Notes: generated by a model not told the origin, from the letters alone. Shown: positions 24,656 through 38,888, counted from the first letter of the stretch. The stretch: DNA of 64,000 bases from Xestospongia bergquistia (GCA_963965975.1 OZ014421.1:67001-131000); one strand, 5' to 3'. Made by a program: numbers and translations.

Positions 24656-26943
24656 TCAGGTAAGTACTGGCACTTCTTCTTTGAATTTCTGCTGATTGAT
24701 GTAATATTTCTTAAGTTGAGTCTCTAAATTATGAATCTAATGACAAGGATAATAACACTAACCCCTATGATTAAGAGTTAATTAAATACCTTAGCATTAG
24801 CTAATTCTAGTTGATGTGAAGTGTTTTCTAGTTCAGAGACAAGACGCTGTCCTTGTGATACTAACTTTGTGTTCTCTTCTCTCAAACTTGTCATCTTATC
24901 CTGTACTGTGTTAGAGGTAGGTAGCTATACAGGAGAGAATAAAGGTCACATGACAATGACACCATCACTCACCATCTAACTGTGCAAGTAACTTTGATAC
25001 ATTATCTGAAAGTAGCTTAGCCTCACTCTGACTCCCTACCAAAAACATTCATTACATATACAATTATAGAGAAATAATAGTTACCTTTAAGTGATGTTCT
25101 AAGCTTGGAGTTTTCTTCATCTAACTTTACCTTGTCACTTTTAAGACGATGTAACTGTGTCTCCAAATCATTACATTGTTCAGTATGTAATGCTTTAATA
25201 CGACCTAATTCACTAAGAAAGAATATATTATATTTAGGAAACTAAAAAAACATTATCAATAGATAAACATGACTATATTATACCTAGCAGCCTTCTCTTG
25301 TGATTGATGGGAACTGATAGCATGACTGGCTTTCTCTTGTGCTAGTAAGGACCTCAGTTGTGTCAGGTCTTCAACGTGAGTCTCTGATAATTTTGTTTTC
25401 TCTTGTAGTTGTTGTTCTAAAACAGTTACCTAATACAAATGAAAAGAGATGAATGTCATGTGACAATTATGTAATCACTTTAAGTAAGACAAAACTAGTC
25501 ACATGATAAGAGGAAGAAGTCACATGACAATTCCAGTAAATGTACTAACTGACCTCTTTTTCCAATTTTCTGATCTTTATTTTTGCTCTCTCTAATTCTA
25601 CAGCTGAACTAGATCCAGTACTATCAAGGACACTGGAGTAGGCAGAACTGAATGTACTACGTGTGGAAAATGTGAGAGGTTCTCTAGCAGACTTAACACT
25701 GGACAAACTGGTATTACTACCTGATAATGACCGATCTAGACCTGTTTCACGAGGGTAGCTATTTCCACCAGTGAGGATTGGTTTTGATAAGAGAGAGCTG
25801 TAAGCACTTTTACTTCCACTAACAGTTTTATAATTGGAGAGAATATTTTCAGTTTTATTAGAATGTCTAGTGTAAGTGCTAATACTAGTTGATGGAAATC
25901 CTCTACAACTTTGTGATGACAAAGGCTAAAAGAAATAATACCAATAAAATAAATTATTAATAATATACAGTAAATTCTAACTAATTATCTTAATTAAAGG
26001 AGCATTCTTTCTTTAAAGAGGCTTATCAGTACTAGTTCAATTTACAAGGGATGTCTTTAATAGTGAGGTTTTATTGGAAGATGTAACTACTGATAGTCTC
26101 AGATCTTGGTGGTATAATATAGTCATCATATAGTGGTCTAGAGTTGTATATAGATAGCATCACTGACTATCAATATATGAACTATAGTAGTAGACACTTT
26201 GGGGGCTTGGAACATGGAGATATCCTCAATATAGAGGTTATAAGTATTAACATGGGACTAGAACAAGTGTCCTAATATAGAGAGTGTCCTAATTACAAGT
26301 ATAACTTACTCTGTCTGGTACATCTGCTCTCTTGTTTGTTCTTTGTTCAGCTTCAACACAAGCATCTCTTAATCGCCTACACACATCAACATAACCATAT
26401 ATGGTAATACTAATATAACATTATAATACCTGCATTCTTCCTGTACATCTAATAACTGATCTTGTAAGACTTTCTGACGAGTACTCCATTCTTGTCTCTC
26501 TCTTCTTTCAGTTGAAGTTGATTTAAAGGTGCTTGGGGGTGTGGTTTGAGGTGTGATTGAATCTGACTTTTTAAGTCGACCCTCTAAATTATGAATCTAA
26601 TGACGAGGATAATAACACTAACCCCTATGATTAAGAGTTAATTAAATACCTTAGCATTAGCTAATTCGAGTTGATGTGAAGTACTTTCTAGTTCAGAGAC
26701 AAGACGTTGTCCTTGTGACACTAACTTTGTGTTCTCTTCTCTCAAACTTGTCATCTTATCCTGTACTGTGTTAGAGGTAGGTAGCTATACAGGAGAGAAT
26801 AAAGGTCACATGACAATGACATCATCACTCACCAATGAACTAGTAGTTCGTGGACTAGACTGTCTTGGGACAACACCTCTAGTAACAGGACCTACTGGAG
26901 GTGAGAGATATGTCACAGACAGAGGTGAGGTGGTCTTGTCCAT
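24656..26943 (-). CDS. Coiled-coil protein, the only complete copy
   Basis: Start ATG near 26943 (MDKTTSPLSVTYLSPPVG), then an exon LPTSNTVQDKMTSLREENTK, an IHNLEGRLKK exon, RRLRDACVEAEQRTNKRADV, a Ser-rich low-complexity exon (25922-25550, SCRGFPSTSISTYTRHSNK...), then heptad-rich exons (VLEQQLQEKTKLSE, RELGRIKALHTEQ, GSQSEAKLLSDNV). The TSLREENTK/ISQLE-type exon pair appears a second time (about 24925-24785, then IHNLETQLKK) before a stop near 24656, so the gene contains an internal exon duplication. It is a coiled-coil scaffold of unknown function. It is head-to-head with STPG copy 4 and its stop lies only about 46 bp upstream of the CDK1 copy 3 ATG. A centrosomal or ciliary role would fit its neighbours but is not shown by the sequence. 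Confidence 0.6.
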
Positions 26944-27188
26944 GAATAATAACTACAACTGGAACTTTTATTAACTAGAAAAGAATATTTAAATTTTATA
27001 GAATAGATTTGTATATAGTTCATTATTAGATACAATTTATTAATATTTTATTAAATACATTACCAATTATAGTATTGTATAAACAATGTACTTACCAGTT
27101 CACAATAGCCAGGAGTAGGCTACCACACCACACAGTACATAAAGAGTTAAAAATATCTAAGGTGTGGTCTTAGTTAGGTGGGGCTGGA
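26944..27188. promoter_or_regulatory. Divergent promoter region, coiled-coil gene (-) / STPG copy 4 (+)
   Basis: 245 bp between start codons, both flanking genes intact, conserved with 36-281 and 17069-17313. Confidence 0.5.
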
Positions 27189-28613
27189 ATGGAAGAGCAT
27201 CAGTTCTTTAGAGATAGATTGTGTTCACTGACTCCTAATGGACGACCAGCTAAGAGACCTCAAAGAATTGTCTTAAAACTGACTCGGTAAGTGAGAGAGA
27301 AGGTTTCTGTAGAGATGAGGTAGTCATTGTAGTGTAGACATAGTTAGTTTCACAACAACAAGGACAACATCTTTATTACAAACTAACTTGGACAAGAAAT
27401 GATAAAAATTCCAGTGCAGTTCTTTATATACTTCAAGCCCTCGACCAATCAGATTCGACTATTTGTCCGCTAGCAATCTTTAAATAACAACAATTCGCGC
27501 TTTTATTTATTAGCAGTAAAATTAATAGATTCAATTAATTAGATCATTGTTAATAATATTCTCTATAGTAACCTCAACTCCTCCACTTTTTATACTATTG
27601 AAAAACCAAAGACATCTCATTGTATTGGTAAGTAATATAGTGAAAAGTCTTGAGAGGATTATAATTTCAGGTTTAAGACAATGCTTGGTCTCACGGCCAC
27701 CTCTTTCTCTGGAACAAATAGCAACACCTTCTCCCTGTACCTATGATGTCCGACCATCTTCTTTAAGTAGTAAAGGTCCATTATGTTGGATATCAACCCA
27801 TCATATTAACAGTATGTCCTTTATTACTATTTTTAAATTAATAATGTTGTCATGGTAACAGGTAAACCCCCTCCAATTACGACCACAAATTTATGGATTT
27901 ATCAAACTAATCAGGACAGGGAACAAGTAATTTTTATATAATTTAGTTATAATTTTATTAAATCTATTTAATTTTAGAATACTACTCCATGTTCCTATAA
28001 TATACCTCATATAATTGGACGTCAATCTTTAACTACAAGGACAGCACCATCTTATTCTATGAGAATTAAAACAACTCTACCTCTTGGTAATAAAAATTGG
28101 AATAAATTATAAGTCTGAAGTTCAGGACACTTGTTCTAGTCCCATACTAATAATACTATAATGACCTTTATATTGAGGACACACCTCTACTAATGACATT
28201 GTCCTAAAGAAGTACAGTGTGACAGTCTGAGATCACCATACTTTAATACTGATCCTATCACTAAACCTTGAACATTAAGTATGTGGCTTAAGGTTCAGAC
28301 TGTCACACTAGACTTCCATAGTGTCCATTATAGAGATGTTCCATTTAAGTATGATCTTATATCTTCTAATAGGCTCAACTATTCAACCAGCTCCTAACAG
28401 TTATAACACACTAGAGGCCACTAATATTACACTGACATCTTATCCTTCTTACACTATATCACATTTACCATCTCACAACAAAAGATCAAGTCAGCGTTAT
28501 CTTTAACAACTATAATATTAATGTTCTATTTAACAGAATCTACTCCAGGACCAGCTCACTATCATCCTAATATAGACATCTGTACATTAAGAAGTCCAGC
28601 ATATACTATATAA
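27189..28613 (+). CDS. STPG-repeat (ODF3/CIMAP-like) ciliary protein, cassette copy 4
   Basis: ATG 27189 (MEEHQFFRDRL), the same exon plan as copies 1 and 3, motifs PSPCTYDVRP, TPCSYNIPHIIG, PAPNSYNTLE and TPGPAHYHPN, stop at 28613. No lesion was seen. The 3' end is convergent with kinase copy 4 at a distance of about 270 bp. The copies differ at only a few residues, in keeping with recent duplication or gene conversion. Confidence 0.65.
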
Positions 28614-28883
28614 ATAACATTATATTTTATATTGTTAATATAACTATATGTCAGTCAACATTTGAGATAAAACTTTCTCTATGAACACTCTCTCTATATA
28701 TATAGTCTAGCATTGCCTTCTCTAAGTGAAAGGGCAGAAATGCCAGTTATAATTCATACATTCACTTCTCTGCAAAATGTCCATATATGGTAATATTATT
28801 ATAATGATCACACATAGTACAATACCTAAACTAACTATTATAATAACCTTACTACTAAAATTATAACACACACTAGTATACTA

Positions 28884-31800
28884 TTAAATGGTTTCATTGA
28901 AGTCTGTTAGGATCTCTGACATTGTCGGACGTTCTCTACAATTCTCTTTCAAACATCGTTCAATAAGAGCTTTAAACGATAATCGTCTAATACTGTTAAT
29001 ATGAAGTTGTCTCTGAGCTACCTCAGGAATACGACAGATCATCATTTCAATCAAGACAACACCATAACTGTAAACATCCATTGCAGGAGAATGGTCTTTT
29101 GGTACACCAGCTTCTGGAGCAGAATAAACTGGATTACCTGGATTGACTGTACGACCAATCATTGGTTGAAGATTAGCTGAACCATAGTCTGATACCTTGG
29201 CTCTCCACCCACCAACAATTGGCAGTAACAGAACGTTAGCAGTGCTGACATCTCTATGTAGTATAGGGTCTGGTTTAAAGAGGTGGAGATAGTTGAGACC
29301 ACAGGCTATATCTTGACTGATAGCTAAAACAGCATGATAGGGTAGAGGACCAGTTTCTAGCTCTTTGCGAAGACTAGTTGGCATTAGTTCTGAGAGGATG
29401 ATAGGACTACCCACTTTAGTGGCTCCTATGAACTGAAGGAGATTAGGATGACGTACTCGAGCAGCAATCTCCATTTCTCGTGTAAAAACTGATATGTTAT
29501 ATGGTGACAGGATAACTTCATGAAGACATTTGGCAGCTACTCTAAGGTCCCGAAATTTAGCCACCTTGACTTCTCCCCAACCTCCTTTTCCAAGGATCTC
29601 CTCAGTTATCTCAATCTCCTCCTTCCTCACTACCCAGTGAGACTGTTCTTGTAACTGTTGAACTTGTTGTTGTAGAGTGGATATAGTATGTTGTTTTTGT
29701 TGAAGAGCAGTGGTTGACTCTTGGAGTTGTTGACGAAGATCTTGTACAATATTGTCACACTCTTGACGTAGTACTCTTTCTCTCTCTCGACTATCTTGTA
29801 GTTGTTGTTGAAGTAACCTTTCTCTATTTCTGTGCTCATGTTCAAGATTAGCTTGAGTTTGTTGTTTCTCTTGAAGTTCTTGACGTAGTTGATGTAGTTG
29901 TCTTTCTTTTGTTTCAAGGTCCTCTTGAAGATCTCTTGTCATATCTATCTGCTGTTGTTTGGTATCTTGTAGCTCTTTGTTGGTAACTTCAAGTTGTTGT
30001 GTTAAACGTTGAATTTCTCTATCTTTCTCTTGTAATTCTTGACATGATGAAGATGAAGGTTGAAGACGTGTAGGAGATTGGACAGTAAGTCGAGGTTGTC
30101 CATGTCTCTTCTGTTGTAGCTTACGTTGATATTCTTCAGTAGATGTCAGGTTAGTTATTACATCTCCTACAGTCCACTGGTCATCATTACATACTACAGT
30201 GAGAGATATAGTATGTTACAATAGTATTGAATTATGAGACTAGTTTGTAATATAAACTGTTAATGTGTCAATACTCCTATATCATACTGTGATAATACTG
30301 ATAATGTGTGTGTGTACTGTATAACAAATACTATTATCAATAGACAGTACTTACTAAGTTCTATCACTGTAGTATCATTGAGTTCAGATCCCTTCAATAG
30401 ATTTGTTCTTCCTCCAAATTGTATTACCCATACAGTGGTAGGTGACACATTCCATACTGAGAGGGAGTGGCTCTTTCTCTTAGTCACTGACTCTGGTATA
30501 TTGAGCTATAAGATGGAATATAGTGTATTATATGACATTATAATAATGATGTTATGATAATTATTACAAAACTAGTCATTATACATGTAACATCAGTGGA
30601 TACATGTACTCTAGTAACAGACTATAACTTTGTATGAACTGGTAGAGTTGACATGTTACAATACTTTAAAACATGAACATAAGTACTTATGTACAGTCTT
30701 TAATAACTGAATTATAACTATAAACAAATCAGATATATCAATAGACTATACTATCATAAATGTTAACATACTATAGTGTCAGGACTACAGGTATAAAACC
30801 AGGTCATAAAAACAATAACTATTATTAATTAGAAATTGTCTATAGATGAGGGTTATTTTCAGAGGTCAAAGTTCAAATAGTCACACTTTATTATATCTCC
30901 TCATATTGTAGATCATAGACATTAACTCACTTTGTGTTAGTGTTAGGTCACATGATAACTAGTAACTAACCTTTGTCCATGTCTTTGTATCAATGTTAAA
31001 TAACCAGCTGTCATATGTACCCACCATCATCACATGTAGGTCACTAATAATAATGGTAGCATGACCCCATCTACTCCGAGGCCAATTCACTGATTTGTGA
31101 AGTGGTTCACTTATCTTCTCCCAGTGCTGGGTAGATAATATTCAAGTTAACATATTATACAATTAACATAGCAGTAGTTAATACTGTATACTGGGAAATG
31201 TTTAAGAATATTGTTCATTTTATAGTTTATGTGGATTTTAATTTAGTTACAATATTTCCTTTAATAAGACCTGGGACATCTATTTTAATATTGAACAACA
31301 ATAGGGAAATTTACTATTTGATGTCAATATTTAAAATATAATTCTGAATTATTAAAGTTTCTAGAGTTAGAAGTGATTCTGAACATTCCTGATAAACAAT
31401 ATCTTTAAACTTTGTGTATCAGTTAGTAAATGATAGATCAAGCATTGACAGAAATTTTAAACAAATATTACCTCATTGTGAACTCATTTGTTTAAGGACT
31501 TTATCAAACTACAGTTATTTCCTGACTGAATAAATATTTTTAAAAAATAAAAATTATCTTTTTTTGTCTTTTTCACTTAACAGAACAACTTAATATTAAT
31601 TAATATAATATTATATATATTATTATTATATATATAATATTAATATTAATAATCAATTATGAATTATCAATAGACAATTTTGTTAAGCAGTCATTGTATC
31701 ATTTATTCTAGCTCATCATCAATTTCACTGATATACAAAAAGGGAGGCTACTATTCAAGAGTGACATTTAGTCAATGAAATATGGTATCACTATATAGTT

Positions 31801-32957
31801 GACTAAAGGAATGTTTCAGTTATCAATATAACCTCTAAGTTGATTAAAGAAATATTAACAAACAATAAATCACTTGTTTATTAATAAAACAGTTCCTAAT
31901 AATAATATAAAGACATTATATACTATAAATTTAGTTCATTTAATAATATCAAACTTTAAACTTGATTACTCCACAATATTACACAGTAACTAAATACTTT
32001 AACTTAATACATATTGTACTCACCACTGCAGTCTTTGTACACTGAGCAATATACACAGTGTTATCAAGACCATTAGGAGTATTACCACCAAATAACAGAG
32101 CTCTGTTATTAGGTAGTGATGTAAGAGTGAAGTAACTACAAGGAGGTGGACATTCTCCAGTAATTTCTGGTATTATCCACTGACCTGAAATACAAACAGT
32201 TATAAAATTGTACTTGATATATAATGTATTAATAACATGATATATTGATCTTCTTACCACTGGATAACTGATAATAGTGGTGTTCATTAGTACGAACATT
32301 ATTACTAGGAGTATCACTATACTGAGCACCAGATTGTGGAGAGGTAGGACGTAGACCAAATCCACCAACTACCAGTAGATAATCCACTTTATTGAATGTA
32401 AGAGATAGCATCCCACAGTGTGACTTCATCATTGGACCCATACTTGGATTAGTTGGGAACAGTTCATTCCATGTAAGTGAATCTGTTATTAATGAGTTCA
32501 GACTATTGTGACGACACTGGTCATGATTACAATAGCCTCCAAAATAGTAGATCCTGTTACTGATAACAGTTGATGCATAGTTCCTGACACCCAGTGGAGG
32601 TTTTCCATTAGTAGGTTGTTGTTCCCATCGACCAGTAGGTAAGTAAAATAACTCAATAACAGAGGTCATCCTCTGTTTGACTTCATTATCATGTACCTCA
32701 GGGAGACCATCTATATCACCACCCCACATGTAGAGGTAGTCACCCACTATATGTGTGGAGTGATGAGACCTCTTTGTAGGTACATAATAATCTGTAGAAG
32801 ATGACACACACACACACAACAATAGATAACTATTATAATAATATAGTCAAACCTGATCTAGACGTAGCCAGCTTTTCTTTCAAATTAGACACGCCCTTAA
32901 TAATGAGCTCTCAGTTATTATAATTTGAGTACAACTCTCTACTTACAAGTCCATCAT
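28884..32957 (-). CDS. Kelch / coiled-coil / TKL kinase, cassette copy 4 (start exon frameshifted)
   Basis: The last exon (about 30210-28884) is open and has GKGGWGEV, AAK, HRDVSTANV, DYG and APEAG. Kelch exons (about 32801-32260, 32190-32025, 31130-30970, 30490-30360) are open; one blade lost several codons in frame, including a Gly of its GG pair (HVMMVGTYDSW). In the proposed first exon, the GGAACTT of copies 1-3 is GGACTT, a 1-base deletion just before the GTAAGT donor. Reading from that ATG gives a stop in exon 2. No other in-frame ATG lies in exon 1-2. The copy may use another start, or may no longer make a full-length protein. Confidence 0.6.
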
Positions 32958-33084
32958 AAAGCAAGTAATCTTAGACTATACAAGTTATTTTATTTATTAT
33001 AATTTATTCCATTAAGATGTATTAGTGTGTGTTAATACAGTATACAGTTAATGATACATAAAATATTAATGTTATAATATTTTC

Positions 33085-34592
<1,508 letters not shown>

Positions 34593-34604
34593 CTAAGACT
34601 TGGC

Positions 34605-34661
34605 CCTGCTCAGGTAAGTACTGGCGCTTCTTCTTTGAATTCTGCTGACTGATGTAATAAT
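34605..34661 (-). pseudogene. Tail of the coiled-coil gene, right end of the cassette array
   Basis: The terminal-exon sequence of the coiled-coil gene (QQ..FKEEAPVLT) continues to about 34661 and then stops matching. This is the right breakpoint of the tandem array; from here the sequence is single-copy. The remainder of the coiled-coil gene is absent in copy 4. Confidence 0.6.
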
Positions 34662-34815
34662 AAACGCATGCGCATACAGAAAAGGGCGTGGTCAACACAA
34701 AATAATGGCACGCCTACTAATTAACTATGTTTATTTTAAAATAATAACATTATAATATTTCACACAAGAACAAATAAACAGAAAAGAGTATTTATAAATA
34801 ATTTACATTGTTTTA

Positions 34816-37279
34816 TTAAAATGGAACAAAAAACATTATTAATATTAATACAATAACTATTATAAGTATAACAATACAAATTATTTGACAACGATCTAGA
34901 GAGAGAGAGAGAGAGAGAGAGAGTAATCTACATAATATACAATGTTATATATAAACTTACCACTTGAGTTTCTGATTGCTTTATTTACACGTTTTGTCAG
35001 AGCCACAAGTCGAGTATCAGTTCTTTGAATATCATCATCGATATCATCAATCATTCTAAAAATAATAAAAACATTAAAATACATATTCTTAACAAAAAAT
35101 AGACTAACTTATTTTGCTCATCTAATTCTATTCCAATATCTTGACCCATTTTATGTAATACTCCTATTGTTCCGCTAACTTTATCAATTTTTTGATCTTG
35201 TTGTGTGAGAAGCATCTAAGAGTCAAATGGACATATAACAGTATTGCAATAGATGAATGAATAGACAATGGATGATATGAATATGTGAATGGATGGATAG
35301 ACAAGTCGATAGATGAATGGATGGTTTAATGGATGAATAAATAACAAGGAGATGGACAGATATAACACAAATGGACAGATAGTTACTTGTTGCTGATGTT
35401 GCTGTTGATCAATATAATCTTGATTAGAACGTTCTAACTCCTCCTCTAATTTCTGATATCGTCCACGAGGCTTTCTCTGTGAACTACTAGTCAATAATTG
35501 CTATATATAAAGAGACACAATAATCAGTTTATAAGGAATGAGCATACAAGGTACAAGTTCATTTTATTTATTTTAGGTAAAACATTTATCAACATTGTCT
35601 CTACTTAGTATAACTGCCAAGTAAGTTGAGGACACAATAGGATAGCTTATTAGGTTAATTGTTATAATTACAGGGACATCCTCTCTTTTGTGCTGTTCAT
35701 TAACACTAATCCGAGAGATATCCTCAATATAGAGGTTGTATAATACACTCAGTATTAGCATGGGACTAGAACAAGTGTCCTTAATATAGAGAGTGTCGTT
35801 AATGCAGTATATCTACATGATAACTTAATAGTGTATGAGATATCTATACAAAATTCATTATTAATAATAATAACATTCATGATGTCACATGAACCCATTC
35901 AAATATCTGTTGCTACGACAACCACAGTTTACCAGGGAAACCCACAAAAGCACGGAACAGACAAAAGTTATGACATCAGTTACTATAATCAATAGTAAAG
36001 GGAAGTGACCACAAGAATAGAGGATACTACATTATACTACATGTCCGCTATACATGTACATGTCCTTATGTTATCACATAATGATGCAACACATGTCCTG
36101 TCAACAAAAACAGAACAGCAACTATTCCCAAATGGGGAAACACACATGTGTATATATATATATGTTATCTACACTGTATGGGGTCGTGTTAATTCAAGGG
36201 GCTTCCTCTTGTTATGGGATAATCCATAAGGGATCTTAAACAATGTCCTTAAAGTGAGGTCACCTTATATAAAGAAGTTTTCTCACAACGAAACTATATA
36301 TTGAATTGATACCCTCTATATTGAGGACACTTGTTCTAGTCCCATACTAATACTTTAGTGTATTATACAACCTCTATATTGAGGACACTTGTTCTAGTCC
36401 CATACTAATACTTTAGTGTATTATATAACCTCTATATTGAGGACACTTGTTCTAGTCCCATACTAACACTTTTAGTGTATTATACAACCTCTATATTGAG
36501 GATACCTCTATAGTAAGTACAATGACACAGTCTAATATAGAAAGCTTCCATAAATAGATATTATTAACTTACTTGTCTCTTCATATTTTCCATAACTCCT
36601 TGTGCCTGGGCACTAGTCATGTGTGTTTTAATTTTCTATAGTAAGAGATGTAGGCAGTACCCAGTTACCATTATCAAAGCATTAGATAAAAGGCTCATTA
36701 CATTTACAAAGCACTTTGACATTGGGATAGGCTGATGGACATCACTAGCCACCCATATGGACTTAAATGGTCACAAGACACACAACAGATGTAATAACAC
36801 TAACACTTTAAAATAATTTAGTCTAGTATATATTACATTATGTTAACAAACATATATAATGTTAACAAGTTGAGTTAGTAATACTTACATCAACAACGTG
36901 TCTAGTATCACGAATAAAATGTTTTCTAGTTTCTAGTTCACCGACACTTAATCTAAACTTTTGAGGGTTAGTTTCAGCAATACCTATACCAGAATAGTCG
37001 TAAAATACAGAGATTTCATTGACTGACTTATAGTCTCTTCTAAGTCTTGTAAATCCCATTCTATGCTTTTTATACATGATCTCAAGTCTGTTGATGCTGT
37101 TTGGAGTTTGTCTAAGTCAGACTGGTCCTCTAATAACATACACCATTGAGAATATAACTTTTGGGCGTTATTTAGTGAATCACGAACATCGCTAAAGGAC
37201 AAAGACACTAATATTCAATATTACATCAGGAGATGTTAACTTACTCTCTTACGGTATAAAAGGGGTCTTCAAGTGACAT
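34816..37279 (-). CDS. STX6: Syntaxin-6 type Qc-SNARE
   Basis: Start 37279, MSLEDPFYTVRE (compare the conserved N-terminus of animal syntaxin-6), then the N-terminal three-helix domain (SDVRDSLNNAQKLYSQW, SIEWDLQDLEETI, NPQKFRLSVGELETRKHFI), a linker, and the SNARE motif (KIDKVSGTIGVLHKMGQDIG, ELDEQNKMIDDIDDDIQRTD, TRLVALTKRVNKAIRNSS). The last exon codes for DRCQII and a single C-terminal membrane anchor of about 20 Ile/Val/Leu residues ending MFFVPF and a stop at 34816. Syntaxin-6 acts in fusion at the trans-Golgi network and endosomes. About 8 exons; introns contain MITE copies (35560-35830, 36290-36505). Divergent from the PDZ gene. Confidence 0.85.
36290..36505. repeat. 58-bp repeat array, inverted orientation, about 3.5 copies
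   Basis: Tandem units of the family described at 43905, in reverse complement, inside a syntaxin-6 intron. A diverged single copy lies at 35690-35810. Confidence 0.85.
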
Positions 37280-37467
37280 AGTTGATGACAGAGAAAAGGT
37301 TAGAGGATATTAACAAGGAAAAAGCGTGACTAGATTATTGTAATGATCAACTAGGATCTGCGTCAGCCTCTTTTATGAATCACAAAGTTCACTTTAGTTC
37401 TTGTGAGGTCACGAGCTATCATAATAGCCACGCCCATCATCAATGAATAACTTCTCTTTAAGACGGC
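37280..37467. promoter_or_regulatory. Divergent promoter region, STX6 (-) / PDZ gene (+)
   Basis: 188 bp between opposed ATG codons; no other gene fits. Inferred from layout only. Confidence 0.5.
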
Positions 37468-38523
37468 ATGGCTACACTTGAGGAGACTATTATCCACTCG
37501 AACGAAATGCCATCTTCTGCTAGCGAATTAGACAATAGATATTCTCCTATAGAAGAATCTCCTACTCGTGTTATGTCTAACGGAGAGCGACCAAGTCGAG
37601 AAGAACTGATCGATATGGTAAGAAAAGCCGGTATACCAGTGACAACAACAAGTGAACACAAGTCCTCGATATCAGAACCGTCTTCTCCACGGAAAGTTTT
37701 GGGTTGGCTAAACAATGTCCCTTTGAACACAATCAAAGATAATTCTAGTTGTAGTAGCAGTACTTTAACCTCCGAGGACGGTCATGTCGACTCACTTGAC
37801 TGTTTACCTTCTTCGAAACCTGGAAGAAGTGATAGTGACCCATTGAAATCATCCATTCCTGAGGTTGTAGTCAACGATAGCACAGACAACAATTTACAAG
37901 AATTTCGTGGACGTTCTGGTTCTCAATTTTATCATGAAAGTTTTACTCCAAAGACCAATACTTACAAACCAGTCATGTACATACCAGCTAGTCAAAGTGC
38001 TCAACAGCTAACTGTTTCTTTAGATAGGAAGAAAAAAGGTCTATTTTCACGACTTAGAAACAGTTTCCGTGGCAACAAGCACCGCCCAGTTGGACGTACA
38101 GTATCAGACAAGAGTGTGATGTTGAGCGGAAAAAGATGGATAGATTACGAAGAAGAACTTGACCCTGTTAGTCGGCCATCTTATTTTCGTCATATTGGAC
38201 ATGTTATAACAACTGGACCAGGTACTATTAAAACTATAGAACTAAACCGTCCAGCTCATGGAAAATTTGGAATATATATAGCCCAGGGATTTGATCCCGA
38301 ATCTACTTCACAAAAAAAGAGCATATTTGTGTCACGATTTTATCAAGAAAATATGAATAAATTTTATGCTAGTTTACTTAACCCAGGCGATGAAATTGTA
38401 GCCATAAATGGACATATTGTACGTGATCTCTCAATAACTGAAGTATCCTCATTACTTGAAGGAATACTAACTGTCAGATTAACACTATTACCTGTAACAG
38501 AATCAAAAAATGACCCAAGTTAA
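37468..38523 (+). CDS. PDZ-domain protein, single exon, 351 residues
   Basis: An uninterrupted reading frame from ATG 37468 (MATLEETIIHSNEMPS). Residues 1-175 are Ser-rich and probably disordered, with SPRK- and SP-type sites. About 185-215 is basic (DRKKKGLFSRLRNSFRGNK), a possible membrane- or actin-binding patch. About 250-345 is a PDZ fold: HGKFGIYIAQG corresponds to the carboxylate-binding loop (FGIY in place of GLGF), followed by IFVSRF, LLNPGDEIVAINGHIVRDLS, EVSSLL and TVRLTLLP. PDZ domains bind C-terminal peptides and assemble junctional or cortical complexes. The lack of introns is unusual beside its neighbours. Similarity to Par-family PDZ is possible, but I do not assign an orthologue. 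Confidence 0.8.
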   Translation: MATLEETIIHSNEMPSSASELDNRYSPIEESPTRVMSNGERPSREELIDMVRKAGIPVTTTSEHKSSISEPSSPRKVLGWLNNVPLNTIKDNSSCSSSTLTSEDGHVDSLDCLPSSKPGRSDSDPLKSSIPEVVVNDSTDNNLQEFRGRSGSQFYHESFTPKTNTYKPVMYIPASQSAQQLTVSLDRKKKGLFSRLRNSFRGNKHRPVGRTVSDKSVMLSGKRWIDYEEELDPVSRPSYFRHIGHVITTGPGTIKTIELNRPAHGKFGIYIAQGFDPESTSQKKSIFVSRFYQENMNKFYASLLNPGDEIVAINGHIVRDLSITEVSSLLEGILTVRLTLLPVTESKNDPS

Positions 38524-38888
38524 ATCATTATATTTTATCACCTTTTCATTCTTGTATAAATATATTTGACCATCTGTTCATTTATTATATTATGATTCCA
38601 CATTTCCTTTGAGGTTTGTAACATTAATTTGTAATCAACGATGTATAGTTGTAGCAGCCATAGCAGTATTAGTGCCTGTGGTTGAATTATTCATCAGTTG
38701 AGCAATTGGTGTAGTGGGTAGAGTAGTGGACCTTAACCCTAGAGTTCAAATCCCATAAAGTTCCTTTATACATAGTTCTTTTTCAGTATAATGCAATACT
38801 ATGAGAATATATAACAATGTGTGTTTATCATACAAAGTTGTTGTGTGTGGCATATATAACATAATGTATTAATAATTTGTGGTTCTAG
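38524..38888. other. Convergent intergenic region, PDZ gene / RASGEF gene
   Basis: AT-rich; contains only the tRNA-like sequence described separately. Confidence 0.5.
38698..38760 (+). repeat. tRNA-like sequence (possible tRNA-derived SINE head)
   Basis: There is a good pol III A box (tggtgtagtggg, 38707-38718) and B box (gagttcaaatccc, 38742-38754) at tRNA-like spacing. The acceptor ends do not pair and the anticodon arm is poor, so a working tRNA is unlikely. It is probably a tRNA pseudogene or the 5' end of a SINE. Confidence 0.35.

Noticed and set aside
38698-38760. Functional tRNA gene
   Set aside because: A and B boxes are present but acceptor and anticodon stems do not pair. Kept only as a tRNA-like repeat.
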